From: Chlorella sorokiniana
Taxonomy: Eukaryota > Chlorophyta > Trebouxiophyceae > Chlorellales > Chlorellaceae
Direction of reading: 5' to 3'
Assembly: GCA_025917655.1 (NCBI GenBank)
Contig: CP084611.1
Coordinates: forward strand, 4,030,001-4,094,000
DNA: 64,000 bases
Shown here one piece after another: positions 11,305-26,243 of the stretch. A model generated the notes under the pieces. It saw only the letters and a program-made list of their open reading frames with translations, was not told where the DNA came from and searched no databases. Position numbers and translations under genes: made by a program. Every line of letters starts with the position of its first letter. Positions within the stretch are counted from its first letter, which is position 1.

Positions 11305-13865
11305 ATGAGAGGGTTGGTGGGGCGCCGCAGCGCCCAGGCGCCGCTCTGGCTGTCACTGGCCCAAGGAGCCACCAAACCGGCGGCGGCCGCCTCTCCGTGG
11401 GCAAGACGGGTCATAGCAAGCTGTTGGTGCACGCGGCTGCAGGCGGAAAGCCGCCCTCGGCCGACCTGGGGCCACCCTGCCGCCCGCGCACCGCTGCCCC
11501 AGGGCCAGTCGCCCGAGGGCCTCTCCACAGCCGCGTCACAGCAGCAGGCGGCCAACAACATTGTTCCCAAGCCGCAGCTGCAGCTTCGCACCTCTCAGAA
11601 TGAAGGCCCGGCAGTGCAGGAAGTCGTTCAGGCATCGGCAGCTGGCAGCGCCCAGCCAGCTGCTCGGGACGCGGCCGACAAGGCCAGCGCCGCGGCACGG
11701 GCCAAGGCGACCACGCAGCTGGATGGAGCCCATCGGCCCGTCGGCATGGTGGTCGGCTCGGCATGGCTGCTGTCGGCGGCAGTGCAGCTGGCAGGTGCAG
11801 GCCAAACCTGGGGTGGGGAGCCGTCTGCTGCTTGTTACCGCGACCCCTGCCCAGACACCCCACCTCTCTGTATTCGCAGGCGCGGCGGCTTTGATCCCCC
11901 ACGATCCCCCGCTCTGGCTCCCTTGGACGGCAGGCGGCCTTGTGGGGGCCTGGCCATCGTGGCTCACGAGGTGGCGGTGCGGCGCCTCTGGCGAGCGCCA
12001 GGTGGGCGGCCTGGCAGATGCACTCTCGCATTTGCAGCCGCACTGTGGGCCCCCACCTGCTTGCTGACGCGCCACCCTGGCTGCCCTGCTGCAGCCACCC
12101 CTCAGCGGGTGCTGATCACGGGGGGTTCTTCTGGGGTGGGCAAGGCCCTGGCACGCGAGTTCCTCAGGTGGGGGCGGCCAGCGCTCAGCTCCGGGGCAGG
12201 CTGTGGTGTAGACCTGCACGCCTGCTTGCATCGCATGGCTGCATTTCAGACGTGTGCTGGCATGCCAGAACTGCTGTGAACAGCTGACCAATGACTGCGT
12301 GCCTGGTCGTTGCTGCAGGTGTGGCGACACCGTCGTGGTCACCAGCCGCAGCGCAGCCGGCGCGGCGGCAGCTGTGGAGCAGCTGCGGGAGGAGACGGGC
12401 GCTGGGGAGCGAGTGTCAGGTGGGTGTGGAGGGCCTGGATGCCTGGCAAGGCTGTGTGAGTGTCCCTGCTGGCACTTGGCTGCGTATCGCAGCAGCGCGA
12501 AACCGCTCATGCCGTCGACCACCACGCCTTAGCGCAGGCGTGGCGTGCGACGTGAGCAACCCCGCCTCCGTGGATGCAATGATGGCAGCTGCGGCGGAGT
12601 ACCTGGGCGGGCGGCTCGACATCGTCATAAACAACGCCGGCTACTCGGGCTCCTTCCAGGTGGGCTGCTCGATCGACCAGAGCTGGAGCGGGTAGTGAGC
12701 TTGCCGGTTGACGATTTCCAGTCCACGCGGTGGGGCGGGGCTTGTGAGGCTGCTGGCCGCCCCTGCCGCCGCAGCCGCAGCCGTCCACCCTCTGCGTGTG
12801 TGTCTGGTGCCTGCAGAGCCTGACGGAGCAGACAGCGGAGCAGGTGCGGCAGGTGGTGGCCACCAACCTGGCGGGCAGCCTGCTGGTCACGCGCGCCGCC
12901 ATGCTGCTGATGGGGCGCCAGCCGGGCGGCGGCCACATATTCAACACGGAGGGAGCCGGCAGCGATGGCAGCGCCACGCCGCAGGTGGGGCCCTCACCAC
13001 TCCGCAGCCCAGCCAGCAGCTCTCTTTTGTTGCTGGGGCTCCCTGCTGGGTGGCCCTGCTGCGCTTGGCAGCTCAGGATCTCCATGTGTGCCGCCTGCTC
13101 TTCCCACGTGCCTTATGACTCCTCCCCACCGCCCTCCTACTCACACACACACACATCCCCCTGCCGCAGTACGCCGCCTACGGCGCCACCAAGTGCGCCC
13201 TGGCCCAGCTGCTGAAGACGCTGCAGCGCGAGGCGCGCGCCCTGCCCACCCCGTGCGCGTGCACAACGTGTCGCCCGGCATGGTGCTCACCCCGCTGCTG
13301 CTGGAGGGCGCCACGCAGCAGAGCAAGCAGGTGAGGGGCGGGGTCGCCGTCGCCCAGGCCCGCGTGATGGCAGGCGTGTCACGTGTGCGCAGCCGCTGGC
13401 TCCGTTCCTCCCTCCTGCTTGCTCCGTTCAGTTTCCTTCGGGCATGTACCCTCGTACACCCTTGACAGCCTGCCCCCCCTGCCCCCCCTCCCCCAGGTGT
13501 TCAACATCCTGTGTGAGCACCCCGAGACCGTGGCCGCCTTCCTGGTGCCCCGCGTGCGCAGCGTGGTGGCCTTGGGCCAGGCGGGCGCGCCATCCGCTTC
13601 CTCACCCCCACCCGCGCGCTGGCCAAGTTCATCACCGCCCCCTCCACGCCGGCAAGTACTTTGACCGCGAGGGCCGCCCGTGTATGCCTCTGAGCGCGAG
13701 CGGCTCATGAGTGCGGCGCAGGCCAAGAAGACGGCGCGGCGGCGGCAGCGCGCGGCGGCGCGGCGCAGCGTGCCCCTGCAGCTGGCCTACTCGCTGGGCA
13801 TGGCCGCCTCCTTCCTGCTCATCGTGAGCGATGCGCTGGCCAAGGCGCCCAGCGTGGGCCCTTGA
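11305..13865 (+). CDS. NYC1: Chlorophyll b reductase NYC1-like, short-chain dehydrogenase
   Basis: Converts chlorophyll b to 7-hydroxymethyl chlorophyll a at the thylakoid, the first step of chlorophyll b and LHCII breakdown (known for NYC1/NOL). An Ala/Gln-rich presequence is followed by a hydrophobic stretch (MVVGSAWLLSAAVQLAG, then PLWLPWTAGGLVGAW) matching NYC1's membrane region. The SDR core follows: RVLITGGSSGVGKALAREFL (nucleotide site), CGDTVVVTSRS, VACDVSNPASVD, DIVINNAGYSG, VVATNLAGSLLVTRAAM, GGHIFNTEGAGSDGSATP and YAAYGATKCAL (catalytic Tyr-x3-Lys). NYC1-specific blocks follow: VHNVSPGMVLTPLLLEGA, VFNILCEHPETVAAFLVPR, RFLTPTRAL, YFDREGRPVYASE. A hydrophobic C-terminal helix ends the protein. 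One-base breaks at C/G runs near 13245, 13598, 13645 and 13672 separate these blocks. Exon borders before the core (about 11999-12097) are not fully settled. It differs from ketosphinganine reductase by the GGHIFN-x-GAGS and SPGMVLT blocks. Confidence 0.93.
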
Positions 13866-14402
13866 GGGCACTTGCCTGGAGGCGCCGCCCACCGGACACC
13901 TGCCGCCTTCCCTTTGTCGCCGGCGACCCAGCCGCCTGCAAAGCCGGTGCATTGCTGCTGACCGAACTGGCCGCCTGGATGCGCAGCGTGCGTAGCTTGA
14001 ACCAGCTGCGCAGCCTTGCCGGCAAATCCGTGTTCCGCAAACCTGGTCCTGCTGGCTGTGCGCTCGGTGCCTGGCCCTCCCATGTGTCCGTTGAACACTG
14101 CGTCTAGCCTTCCCGTCTTCCTTTCTTTCCCTTTCCATGTCCCTATGTATACTAGCCGTCCTCATTGCCTAGCTGGCTCTCCACTCGCTTGTGTGCGTGT
14201 CTAGGTCTCTTTCAACGCGATGGCCTGTTCCCACCCTTGCCACCCCTCAGCACCTGCAACCTGCAGTCATCACACCCTCGATGCCCTCGCCTCATGCTCT
14301 CTCTACTGCTGGCCATCCCAATCCAGTATTGACTGGCGGCCCAAGCATGTACACATAGCACAGCCACGTGCACCACCCTCATTTCATTCTTAGGCACCCA
14401 CG
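13866..14402. other. Intergenic, convergent 3' UTRs
   Basis: Pyrimidine-rich sequence lies between the NYC1 stop and the stop of the minus-strand receptor gene. I see no gene and no clear TGTAA on either strand. Confidence 0.5.
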
Positions 14403-15731
14403 CTAATGTCCCCAGCCTGTTATCCCGTCTGCGCAGACTTTTTCACATGTCAGCTGTGACTGCTGTATCGCACAGTTCCCAGTGTGCCATGCAGCGCGTC
14501 TTTTGGCCAACGCTTGCGAGTCATGCCCCTGCCGGGCGTCATTCAGCCAGGCCCACAGCCTGCCCTGGTGGCCGCAGGGCTGCACCTCTGGGTGCAGCAC
14601 CTCCACCAGCGCCTCCATGGACTGCACCAGCCAGGGGCCCGGGCGGGACAGCAGCCGCTCGCCATCCAGCACCGCCACGCGCCCGCTGCGCGCCGCTGGC
14701 AGCTGCGACCATGCGCCTCCCAGCCGCTGCGTTGCTGCCCGCGCCGCCTGCAGGCTGCGCTCCAGAGGGAGGCCGCACAGCGCAAAGATGACCACGTCTG
14801 GCGCGCTGCTGCTCAGCTGCTGCTCCGGCACGACCGCAGCGTGGTCGACCGCGCCACACACATCCTTGCTGCCAGCCATCTGCACAGCGCGAGGCAACGG
14901 GGGGAGGGGGACCTGTGCCTTGGCTGGACCGGGAGAGCGCAAAACAACATTGTGCGCTCCGTCACAGCACCACACATGACGGGCAGGCGCCCTCACCTCT
15001 ATCATTTCCGGCACCCAGGCGCCGCACGCCATCAGCGGCTGCAGCCACTGCAGGCACGCCACACGCTGGCTGCCGCGCCCGCAAGCGCTTGCCGCCGCGT
15101 CCGCCAGCCGCCGCTGAAGGCGGGCGACAAGCTTGTGCCCCTCCTCAGGCACACCCAGCCCGTCCGCCACGGCCTGCACGTCGCTCCACACGCCCGCCAG
15201 GTCAGCTGCGGCGCAGTGCACCACGCGCGGCGCGTATCCCAGCGCAGCGTGCAGGGCAGCGCCGAGCAGCTCCCCGACAGCACCGCGCCGTGCGCTGCTT
15301 GCAGGCAGGTCAGCACGACGTCGGGCGCAGCTGGCGCAGCTGCTCCAGGTGCAGGTGGTACACGCACAGGCCGTACTCCAGCAGCGGCTGCGCCAGCGCG
15401 GCGCCCAGCTGCGCCATCTCCTGCACCGCGGCTGCCGAGGCGCTCATCAGGGCGTCCACCTCGCCCACCGGCACCTGGTCCCCAAGGCGGCTGGATGTCA
15501 GGGCGGGCAAGTGCTGGACCTGAGACGCATCGCACTGCAGCGGGAAAAGGGGCGCCAGGTCAGCAGTGCCTGTGCTCTTAGTGTGCAAGAGGTGCGGTCC
15601 CCTGTTGACTGTCGTGGCGCATGGCTTGCCTCGTGTGAGCGTCCAACAAGGAGGTGTTGCAGCCCCAGAGCCACCACTGTGTCAGTGGCAGACGGCAGCA
15701 GGGAGACCACGCGCAGCTGCGCCGCTGCCAT
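14403..15731 (-). CDS. BtuF/TroA-like periplasmic-binding-type protein (cobalamin or metal receptor fold)
   Basis: Similar to the helical-backbone metal receptor family (BtuF-type cobalamin/iron chelate binding proteins, COG0614). N-terminus MAAAQLRVVSLLPSATDTVVALGLQHLLVGRSHE is the family's first strand and turn; exon 1 is 15630-15731. Exon 2 starts at 15534 with CDASQVQHLP and runs to LEQLRQLRPDVVLT, a conserved block reached by restoring one C near 15325. Then come ELLGAALHAALGYAPRVV, a WLQPLMACGAWVPEMIE block (compare WLDPLMVAGNWTPELVEL of BtuF), MAGSKDVCG and PDVVIFALCGLPLERS. The C-terminal half continues to WGH before the stop. The intron between exons 1 and 2 has a GC donor (GAG|GCAAGC). 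No signal or transit peptide is evident, so the location is open. The ligand is not known; a cobalamin or metal-chelate role is inference from fold. Confidence 0.78.
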
Positions 15732-16247
15732 TGCTGCCCGGTGTGCTGCCTCTCCTGCCGCCGGCCTGTGCCACCGCCAGCGTCAGTGACCCTCTACCAC
15801 CACCAGCAGTCCAGCACCAGAAAGGTTGTAGCTATGCTATCGCTTTAGTTTGCTGCTTATATACGGTGCTGGCCTGCCTTCAAAAGCCTGCCAACAAGTT
15901 GAAGGACGCCAAAGGGATATCGCTCGTTGCCCAGCTTCAACAACAGTGTCCCGATATGTTAAGGTCATCAATACATGCATGCAGGGTGGAGAGGCTCCTG
16001 GCCTCGCCGGCACTACATAGGCTCAGTACATGGTCACTTTGTGTGCAAAGGAAGATGCATGTCTGGAGCAGGAGGCGTATTAGGGCGAACACGCGCAATT
16101 GTGATCCCACTACCGGCTCTGCAATCGATTTCGTGGTACTTCCGAGGTCGTGCCGGTGTTGCCCTGCAGCGTTTTACGCGCTGCAGAGGGATGCCCCAGT
16201 TAGTGGAAGCAGCTCTAGCAGCGCCGTGTAGCAGGCCACAGAGCGCT
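15732..16247. other. Intergenic, divergent promoters
   Basis: About 0.5 kb between the receptor gene (-) and lysyl-tRNA synthetase (+). The sequence is less GC-rich than its surroundings. Short open frames on the plus strand lack features. Probably a shared promoter region. Confidence 0.45.
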
Positions 16248-19861
<3,614 letters not shown>

Positions 19862-19934
19862 CGAGCCGGCGGTCGCGTCCTGGAACACTTCACACAGCAC
19901 TGCTATTCTTGTTTGGGTGCCACGCGCTTGCTGA

Positions 19935-19939
19935 TGTAA
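19935..19939 (+). terminator. Candidate polyadenylation signal (TGTAA)
   Basis: TGTAA on the plus strand, about 74 bases past the LysRS stop. Confidence 0.5.
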
Positions 19940-19994
19940 GGCATGAAATGTACACATGGGGTTGCCTGCATGGCAGCTGGCCGCGGCTCGCACC

Positions 19995-20667
<673 letters not shown>

Positions 20668-20934
20668 TATGGACTGAGAAGCGGAGTGCGGTGAGTGACC
20701 AGTCCCCTTCACCGACACCTTGACGAAGCTGCGAGAAGTGCTGAAGTCGTTCAAACACTTTTCTTCGTTTGCTTACGTGAAATTGTTTCGACAGCAATGC
20801 TGCAACCGCATGTATTGAGCATGCCCAGTCTACAGTACAGTTACCAGTACACACACACACTAAACGCCTGGGTGCCATTGGGTCTGTCGAGTCATCGCAA
20901 TTCACATGCGTACAGTACTCCATTTTCTAGCCTA

Positions 20935-22956
20935 ATGAGTGTGTCCGACGCTGAAGTGGCCCAGCTGGCGTGCGCGTGTGCTGCAGCACTCTTGTTCCCG
21001 TCGCTTCCTGAGGAGCACAAACTGACATTTAGGGCACAATGCTTTAAAAGCGCATGTTCACTGCGGTGAGAAGAATGCAAGTGTTGTGAGCTTGCCCTCT
21101 TGCCGCATTGCTCTGTTATGTGAACCTTCTCAACATGCATGGTTGTAGGATTGCTTTGTGGCTGAGAAAGGCTAGGGCTGAGGCTCTGGCCCTATTGAGC
21201 GAAGACCTGCGCGGGCTGCAGTGCCCCGCCAAGTTTTGGCCCGCTGTTGGACACTGCAGCTTTGTCGGGGAAACTATTGAAAGGGGCCGTACGGGAATCG
21301 CGGAGGGGCCCACGTGAGTTTTTGATACTCTCCTGTGCCTGCCTGGCTGCCTGCTTGCCCGTCGGCACGGCCTCTATGACCCCTTACTTAGGTCCTGTGA
21401 TTGTTGCACTGCAGCATTGCCCACTTTGCTGATTTACGTTACCTGAGTGACAAGGATGGCGCCCATTTCTTTTTCTGCTTGCCCATTGTCGCGCCGGCAG
21501 CGACAGGCCAGGCAGTCGCAACGGCTGCGTTGCTGCTCAGCTATCCATCCACTGCAGCTGCCCCGTCGCAGTGAGCGCTGAGCCAGTGCTGTGTCGGTCT
21601 ATGCATGTATTGCAAAGAAGTCGTGCGGCCTACGTCATAATACGCAATGCGCATGCAGGGATCTGCTTTTGGCCTTTGCACTAGCGTCGCAGCTGTCGCA
21701 GCAACATGGCGCCGCCTTGCAAGCGCACATCAATACCTTGGCGTCAACCATGCACCCAGAAGGTGATCCTGAGCTTGCATGATACGTACTGATCTGCTGC
21801 CACCGCCAGGGCGTTGGGGCCTTTCTTTTGCGCACTTTGATTCCTGCTGATCCAACTGGGAACTGCCAGTCTTTGCACTTGCAGAGCACGCCTCTTGGGG
21901 CCCCGGCGTGGACCCTGAGTACCCAGAGCTGAGCAGCAGTGCATGCAGCGAAGATGAGGGCAGCAGCATCCAGGAGGGCGACCTCGCTGGGACTGGCAGC
22001 CAAGAGCGGGGCTCGGTTGGCGTGGACCTGACGCTGCATTCCAGCACGCTGCGCTTTGCAGACTGGCGGGTGGAACGCAGGTTCCGCATGTGGCGCAACC
22101 ACCGGATGGCAAGGGTGCGTCACACGTAAATCAGCTGCAGGTTGCCCCTGCGCTGGCCGCACAGTTAGTGCATGCGCGCCGACAGACCGCGTGTCCCCTG
22201 CTGTGCCCTGTTGCAGCTGGATACAACTGCCCTTGGTTCCCTGCTCGTCTACCACGCTGTCTCGTGCCTCCTCCCGCCCTTCGCCGCCTGCCACCCGGGC
22301 CAGCTGGCCTTCACCGTCCTGCCTGCGCTCATCGTGCTGGCGCCGCTGCTGCTGGGCGTGCTGCGGCCCTGCCAGCGCTGGTACAGGTGCCACCGGGACT
22401 GGGTGCTAATTCTCACGTACCTGGCGCTGGCCAGCCACCACGCGTTGGACCTGTCGGCGCAGCTGCAGGGGGCGGGCGAGGGCATGCGGCGCGTGGTGCT
22501 GGTGCGCGTCGAGCTGGCCTGGTCGCTGGTGCTGGGTGTGCTGCTGCAGGTGGGGGCGGCGCGCTGTGCTGGGGAGGGTGCCCGCGCGGGAAGGGCCCCA
22601 GCGCGGCTGCCACAGCGCCGCCACTTAGACTGGGCCGGAACATGCACATGCTGCATGAAGTCAGCTGCAAGTCCCAACCAACGCGATGCCGCCCAAGTGT
22701 TGCAGGTCCAGTTTGTGGGCCAGTGCGCCACGGTGGCGGCAGGCCTGCTGCTCAAGGCCCTCTTCCTGCCGCGCTGCCTCAAGCCCCCGCCGCCGACGGC
22801 CACCCTCACGTGCACGAGCCAGCCCCCGGCGGCAGCCCCTGGCTACTGCCCGCGAGGGGCATGCTGCTCAAGCTGCTGGCTCCCTGTGCCGTGGCGTACT
22901 GCATGGAGCTGTCGGCGAGGCGCGCCTTCTGCCGCACCGTGGCACTCGACCGCTAG
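20935..22956 (+). CDS. Hypothetical multi-pass membrane protein, GAF-like N-terminal region
   Basis: Not recognised by name. Seven exons fit in phase: 20935-21065, 21149-21313, 21415-21570, 21659-21762, 21885-22114, 22217-22549, 22706-22956. The N-terminal half has helices (MSVSDAEVAQLACACAAALL, KLTFRAQCFKS) and a stretch reading TIAHFADLRYLSDKDGAHFFFC, then LPIVAPAATGQAVATAALLLSYP, whose layout resembles a GAF domain (weak inference). An acidic Ser-rich linker (SSSACSEDEGSS) and a basic segment (WRVERRFRMWRNHRMAR) precede several hydrophobic helices (LGSLLVYHAVSCLLPPFAA, LAFTVLPALIVLAPLLLGVL, LILTYLALASHHALDL, VELAWSLVLGVLLQ, ATVAAGLLLKALFLP). A break at a C run near 22785 separates these from the last segment, GMLLKLLAPCAVAYCMELSAR. 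It may be a membrane sensor; function unknown. Confidence 0.7.
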
Positions 22957-23076
22957 CGTGGCTCTGCCGCCCGGCATCTCAACAAGAGGATGCCATTGCA
23001 CATGACATGCCCCTGCTGCGCATGTCGTGAGATTTCTTTCGCTTTTGCATTAGGCACAACTGAGCACCGAGGATTT

Positions 23077-23634
23077 TCAGGCCGAACCCTCTTGACATGC
23101 TGCTGCTGCCGCAAGCTGTGCCTCATAGCGGGCTATCGCCGTCCTGTCGCTTTCCGTGGTGCAGCAGACGTCGATGTCATCTCGCAGCATCAGAAGCTCA
23201 ACAACCTGAAAGCGAAGGAAGAGAGCGCAGCCAACAGGGGGATCAGGCAGCACGCATGCTCGGGAACGCAGGGCGTATGCGAACAGCCAGGCAGCGTCGC
23301 GGTCCTTGCAGCATGCTGGAGGGGCATGAGAGCCGGCACACATTTCGCACACTGCTGCACATTTTGCCACCTTGTTGGCGCAGCTGAAAGCGTCCGTGAA
23401 GGTGGGGCCAAAGTCGTACGGCAGCAGCTCGCTCGCCAGCTCCAGCACCAGGTCCCCCATCTCCTCCACCCCCTCCCGCTGCCGCACTCGCGAGCAGGCC
23501 CGCCCCACCGCTGCCCCAAGGTCGGCATGCACGGGCACAAGCTCTGCTGCAGGCCACTCCTCGTCCAGCCAGCACCTAATCATGCCCGCCACCCAAGAGG
23601 ACTCCGCAGCAAGCTCGTCACGGCTGCTCAGCAT
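23077..23634 (-). CDS. Small plant-conserved protein of unknown function
   Basis: Two exons, 23371-23634 and 23077-23205, join in phase 0 to give 131 residues: MLSSRDELAAESSWVAGMIRCWLDEEW, an acidic helical middle (EEMGDLVLELASELLPYDF), GPTFTDAFSCANK and VVELLMLRDDIDVCC, ending ACQEGSA. The opening block resembles, from memory, small land-plant proteins that begin with a similar REQL...EWVAGMIRRWLDDE pattern and have no assigned function. The intervening sequence is also open, so intron retention would not break the frame, but the GTGGCA donor and CAG acceptor are good. No targeting signal is evident. I would not assign a function. Confidence 0.65.
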   Translation of the reverse strand: MLSSRDELAAESSWVAGMIRCWLDEEWPAAELVPVHADLGAAVGRACSRVRQREGVEEMGDLVLELASELLPYDFGPTFTDAFSCANKVAKCAAVCEMCAGSHAPPACCKDRDAAWLFAYALRSRACVLPDPPVGCALFLRFQVVELLMLRDDIDVCCTTESDRTAIARYEAQLAAAAACQEGSA

Positions 23635-24164
23635 GGACAGGCGTGCAGCTGGGACCGGCTGAACCTGTACGAGCGCACGAATGCCGGCAGCACTTTAGAA
23701 AAAGGGCGGTGCACGCCTGATGGAATTCACAAAGGCCATGGTTTGAGTGCCTGACATGGCACGGCAGCTAGCGGCGGGGGAGGCGGTGTTCACCATCCCA
23801 CTCACGTCATCGTCTGATCGGGCAGCATGCACTCGGACCAAATACTGGGTCGATGTTTGCCGCACGTTACTGCGGCTCGGCTGCGAGGTGGCTCGCAAAA
23901 GGGTGACCGGCCGTGTCGCAAGCACGACACAGACGGGAACACGCTGGGAATACATTGATATGACATCAACAAGGCAGGTTTTTACTGGCAACCACGCAAC
24001 TACATAGTTTGGAGCTGGTGCACATCCTGGGTGCACCCGCCAGCACGGCGCCAGGTGCGGCCACCATGATTTTGCCCTGCCTTGATTAGCCCTGCCGGGA
24101 GTTTATTCCCCGTTAAAGATCAGAGTAGGCCACACATTCACAGTAAGCCAGTCAAAGCAACACT
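23635..24164. other. Intergenic, no supported gene
   Basis: An 86-residue plus-strand frame (23747-24007) and an overlapping minus-strand frame are present, but neither has a domain or splice context. The stretch likely includes the 3' UTR of the downstream GTPase gene. Confidence 0.4.
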
Positions 24165-25543
24165 TCAGCATAGTTGCAAGGTGGACAGCAGCAGCGCTTC
24201 GACGTGTTGCCAGTCGCCAGCTGCTGCCGCCGCCAGTGCCCGTCGACAGTGGTCTTCATCGGCGTCGGCATCGCTGCCGCTGCTCAGAATGATCTCCACC
24301 CGGCTGTCACGCCGATAGGACACCTCCTTCAGCTCCACCAGCTGCTGCCGCACACCCAATCCTCCTCCCAGTGTGCTCGCTGAAGACGACGCAGCCTCCC
24401 AGCGGGTGGGGCCCACCAAACACGCCCTTCAGCCGCGAGCAGCCAGGCACCAAGTGCTGCAGGAACGCCAGCAGCCGCGGCCGGTCAAACTGGCAGGCGC
24501 TGTCAAACACCCAACCGCAAGCTGCATGACTGCCGTCGCTCTGCACCTCGTGCCGCCAATAAGGGCACCCTGCAGCAGTAGAGGCTTTGGTTGCCGTGCT
24601 GCGGCTGTTCTCTGAGGAAGCCTCGTCATGCTGGTCCTGCTGTCGCTCGACTGTTGGCCAACCGTGCTGCATGGCAGCAGTGGCGCCACTGCCTGCTGGC
24701 CAGGCCAGCAATGAACCCGCCACATCAGGGCTCACATGCCCCTGCACTGCTGTGGTGACGAGAGTCTTGGGTGGGTAGCTGTCTTGCGCCCACGCACGAA
24801 ACCCCGCAGTGTTTTCTCATCACAGCGGTCCGCCTTGCTCCCCACTAGCACATCTGCCACCGACACCTGGTCCGCCAAGAGCTGGCTGTGAAGGAAGGCT
24901 GGGGCCTCGTAGGCGGTCACAGTGCCGGCAAACTGAGTGGCATCCACCTGCAGAGTCGCATAGTGTAGGCGGCTGTTGGAGGAGCAAGGAGAGGCAGCCG
25001 AGTGCAGGTGATGCAAGCAGGACAAGTTCTTACCAGGCAGATAACAGGACCAAGTGTGAGTGAGCTGCCAAGGTCTGGTCCCCGCAACATGTCAAGGAGC
25101 ACTGCTGGGTGCGCAAGGCCGCTAGGCTCTATAAGGAGTCTGCATGGATTGCAACTTCATGATTAATGTCCGCCCCATGCCCTTCATGATGGGGGCCGCA
25201 TGTCGCACCGGTCTGGCTTGAAGCGACGCAGTAATTGCGCGATGGTGAGTGCCGTGACGTTGGAGAGCGCACAGCATAGGCAGCCACCGGCCAGCTGATG
25301 TATGTGGATGGCACCACCGCCGATTCTGTGTGCCTCGCCTGCAGAGCCCTCCAGGAGAGCACCATCCAACCCTGCCGCTCCAAACTCGTTCACAAGCACA
25401 ACCCATACCTCATCCAATGGTTTGGTGTGCAACAGCCTCGAGATCAGTGTGGTCTTCCCCGCAGCCAGCGCGCCAGTCACGACGGTGCAAGCCACAGGAA
25501 GTTTCAGGCGGCGGGGTTGCGGCATGGTGTAGCCTGCAGGCAA
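24165..25543 (-). CDS. CobW/COG0523-family P-loop GTPase (metal chaperone type)
   Basis: G3E-family GTPase related to CobW/ZNG1 metallochaperones. Exon 1: LPVACTVVTGALAAGKTTLISRLL with Walker A GALAAGKT, VVLVNEFGAAGLDGALL, and GGCLCCAL, the CxCC metal motif of the family. The next exon, RLLIEPSGLAHPAVLLDML, carries the EPSG switch block. Then VDATQFAGTVTAYEAPAFLHSQLLADQVSVADVLVGSKADRC, where SKAD replaces the usual NKxD guanine-recognition motif. The C-terminal domain has GWVFDSACQFDRPRLLAFLQHLVPG, LKGVF, and a tail with an acidic patch (SGSDADADEDH). One-base breaks near 24770 (C run) and 24415 separate in-frame blocks. The metal cargo is unknown; zinc, cobalt and nickel roles are all known in the family. 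A low-complexity insert (QHGWPTVERQQDQHDEAS) interrupts the middle. Confidence 0.88.
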
Positions 25544-26243
25544 GGTAAGCCGCTTCGCCTCGGCTGCCTGCGCTTCTGTGGCATAAGCGCTTCACTTCCA
25601 TCGAAACACCCCACCCGGGGTGCCTACATTATTGGGGACGGGCTTGCGACCTGCCGCCAACCCGTTGAGAGAGCGATGCGCGATGCTGATGATGGCGATG
25701 GTGATGGTTGCAGTTTAGCTAGCCCCATGCTATACTTGGTCAGCAGGAAGTACACAGACGCCGCCTCCGCCGTTTCTTCCGCCCTGGCTGAATTGGCATC
25801 AACTGATGGGTGCATACATGTCACTTGGTCATTCTCTGAATCAAGTTACATGTCTGAAGCAAGGGTCATTCAGCAGTTGTTCCTGACGAGGTGCGGTTGC
25901 ACCTGTGCCAACCCTTCGTGCTCAACCTTGCGGAGCAACACAGATGTGGATCACTGCAATGATTAGAAACATGGTTTGTGAAGCCAGATACCTAGTTCTG
26001 CTCGTTTACGACGTCGCATTTGAAGGGGCTGCACCGCTTTATAAAGCTCCCCTACACACGATGGCCTGGCAGCTGCCTGGGCATTCTGGCCCGGGTACAA
26101 GGAGTTCATCGGACGAAATGGCAAAGTCAGCAGTTGTGATGCAGCTGTTCTGCACAGCCACACAGCAGTACTTGGTCAAGAAAGCAAGGAGGCACAAGTC
26201 ACTACACGGTCGGGTGCATGCCGGGATGGTGGCAGGGGCCTGC
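25544..26243. other. Intergenic, no supported gene
   Basis: About 0.7 kb between the GTPase start and the PRA1 stop, both minus-strand genes. Open frames here have no domain. The sequence is less GC-rich than the coding regions. It should include the GTPase promoter and PRA1 3' UTR. Confidence 0.45.

Noticed and set aside
11305-13865. Calling the SDR gene a 3-ketodihydrosphingosine reductase
   Set aside because: The GGHIFN-x-GAGS, SPGMVLT and C-terminal FLTP/YFDREGRPVYA blocks plus the N-terminal membrane region match NYC1 rather than KDSR.
23747-24007. 86-residue plus-strand frame
   Set aside because: No recognisable feature or splice context, and it competes with an equally open minus-strand frame.
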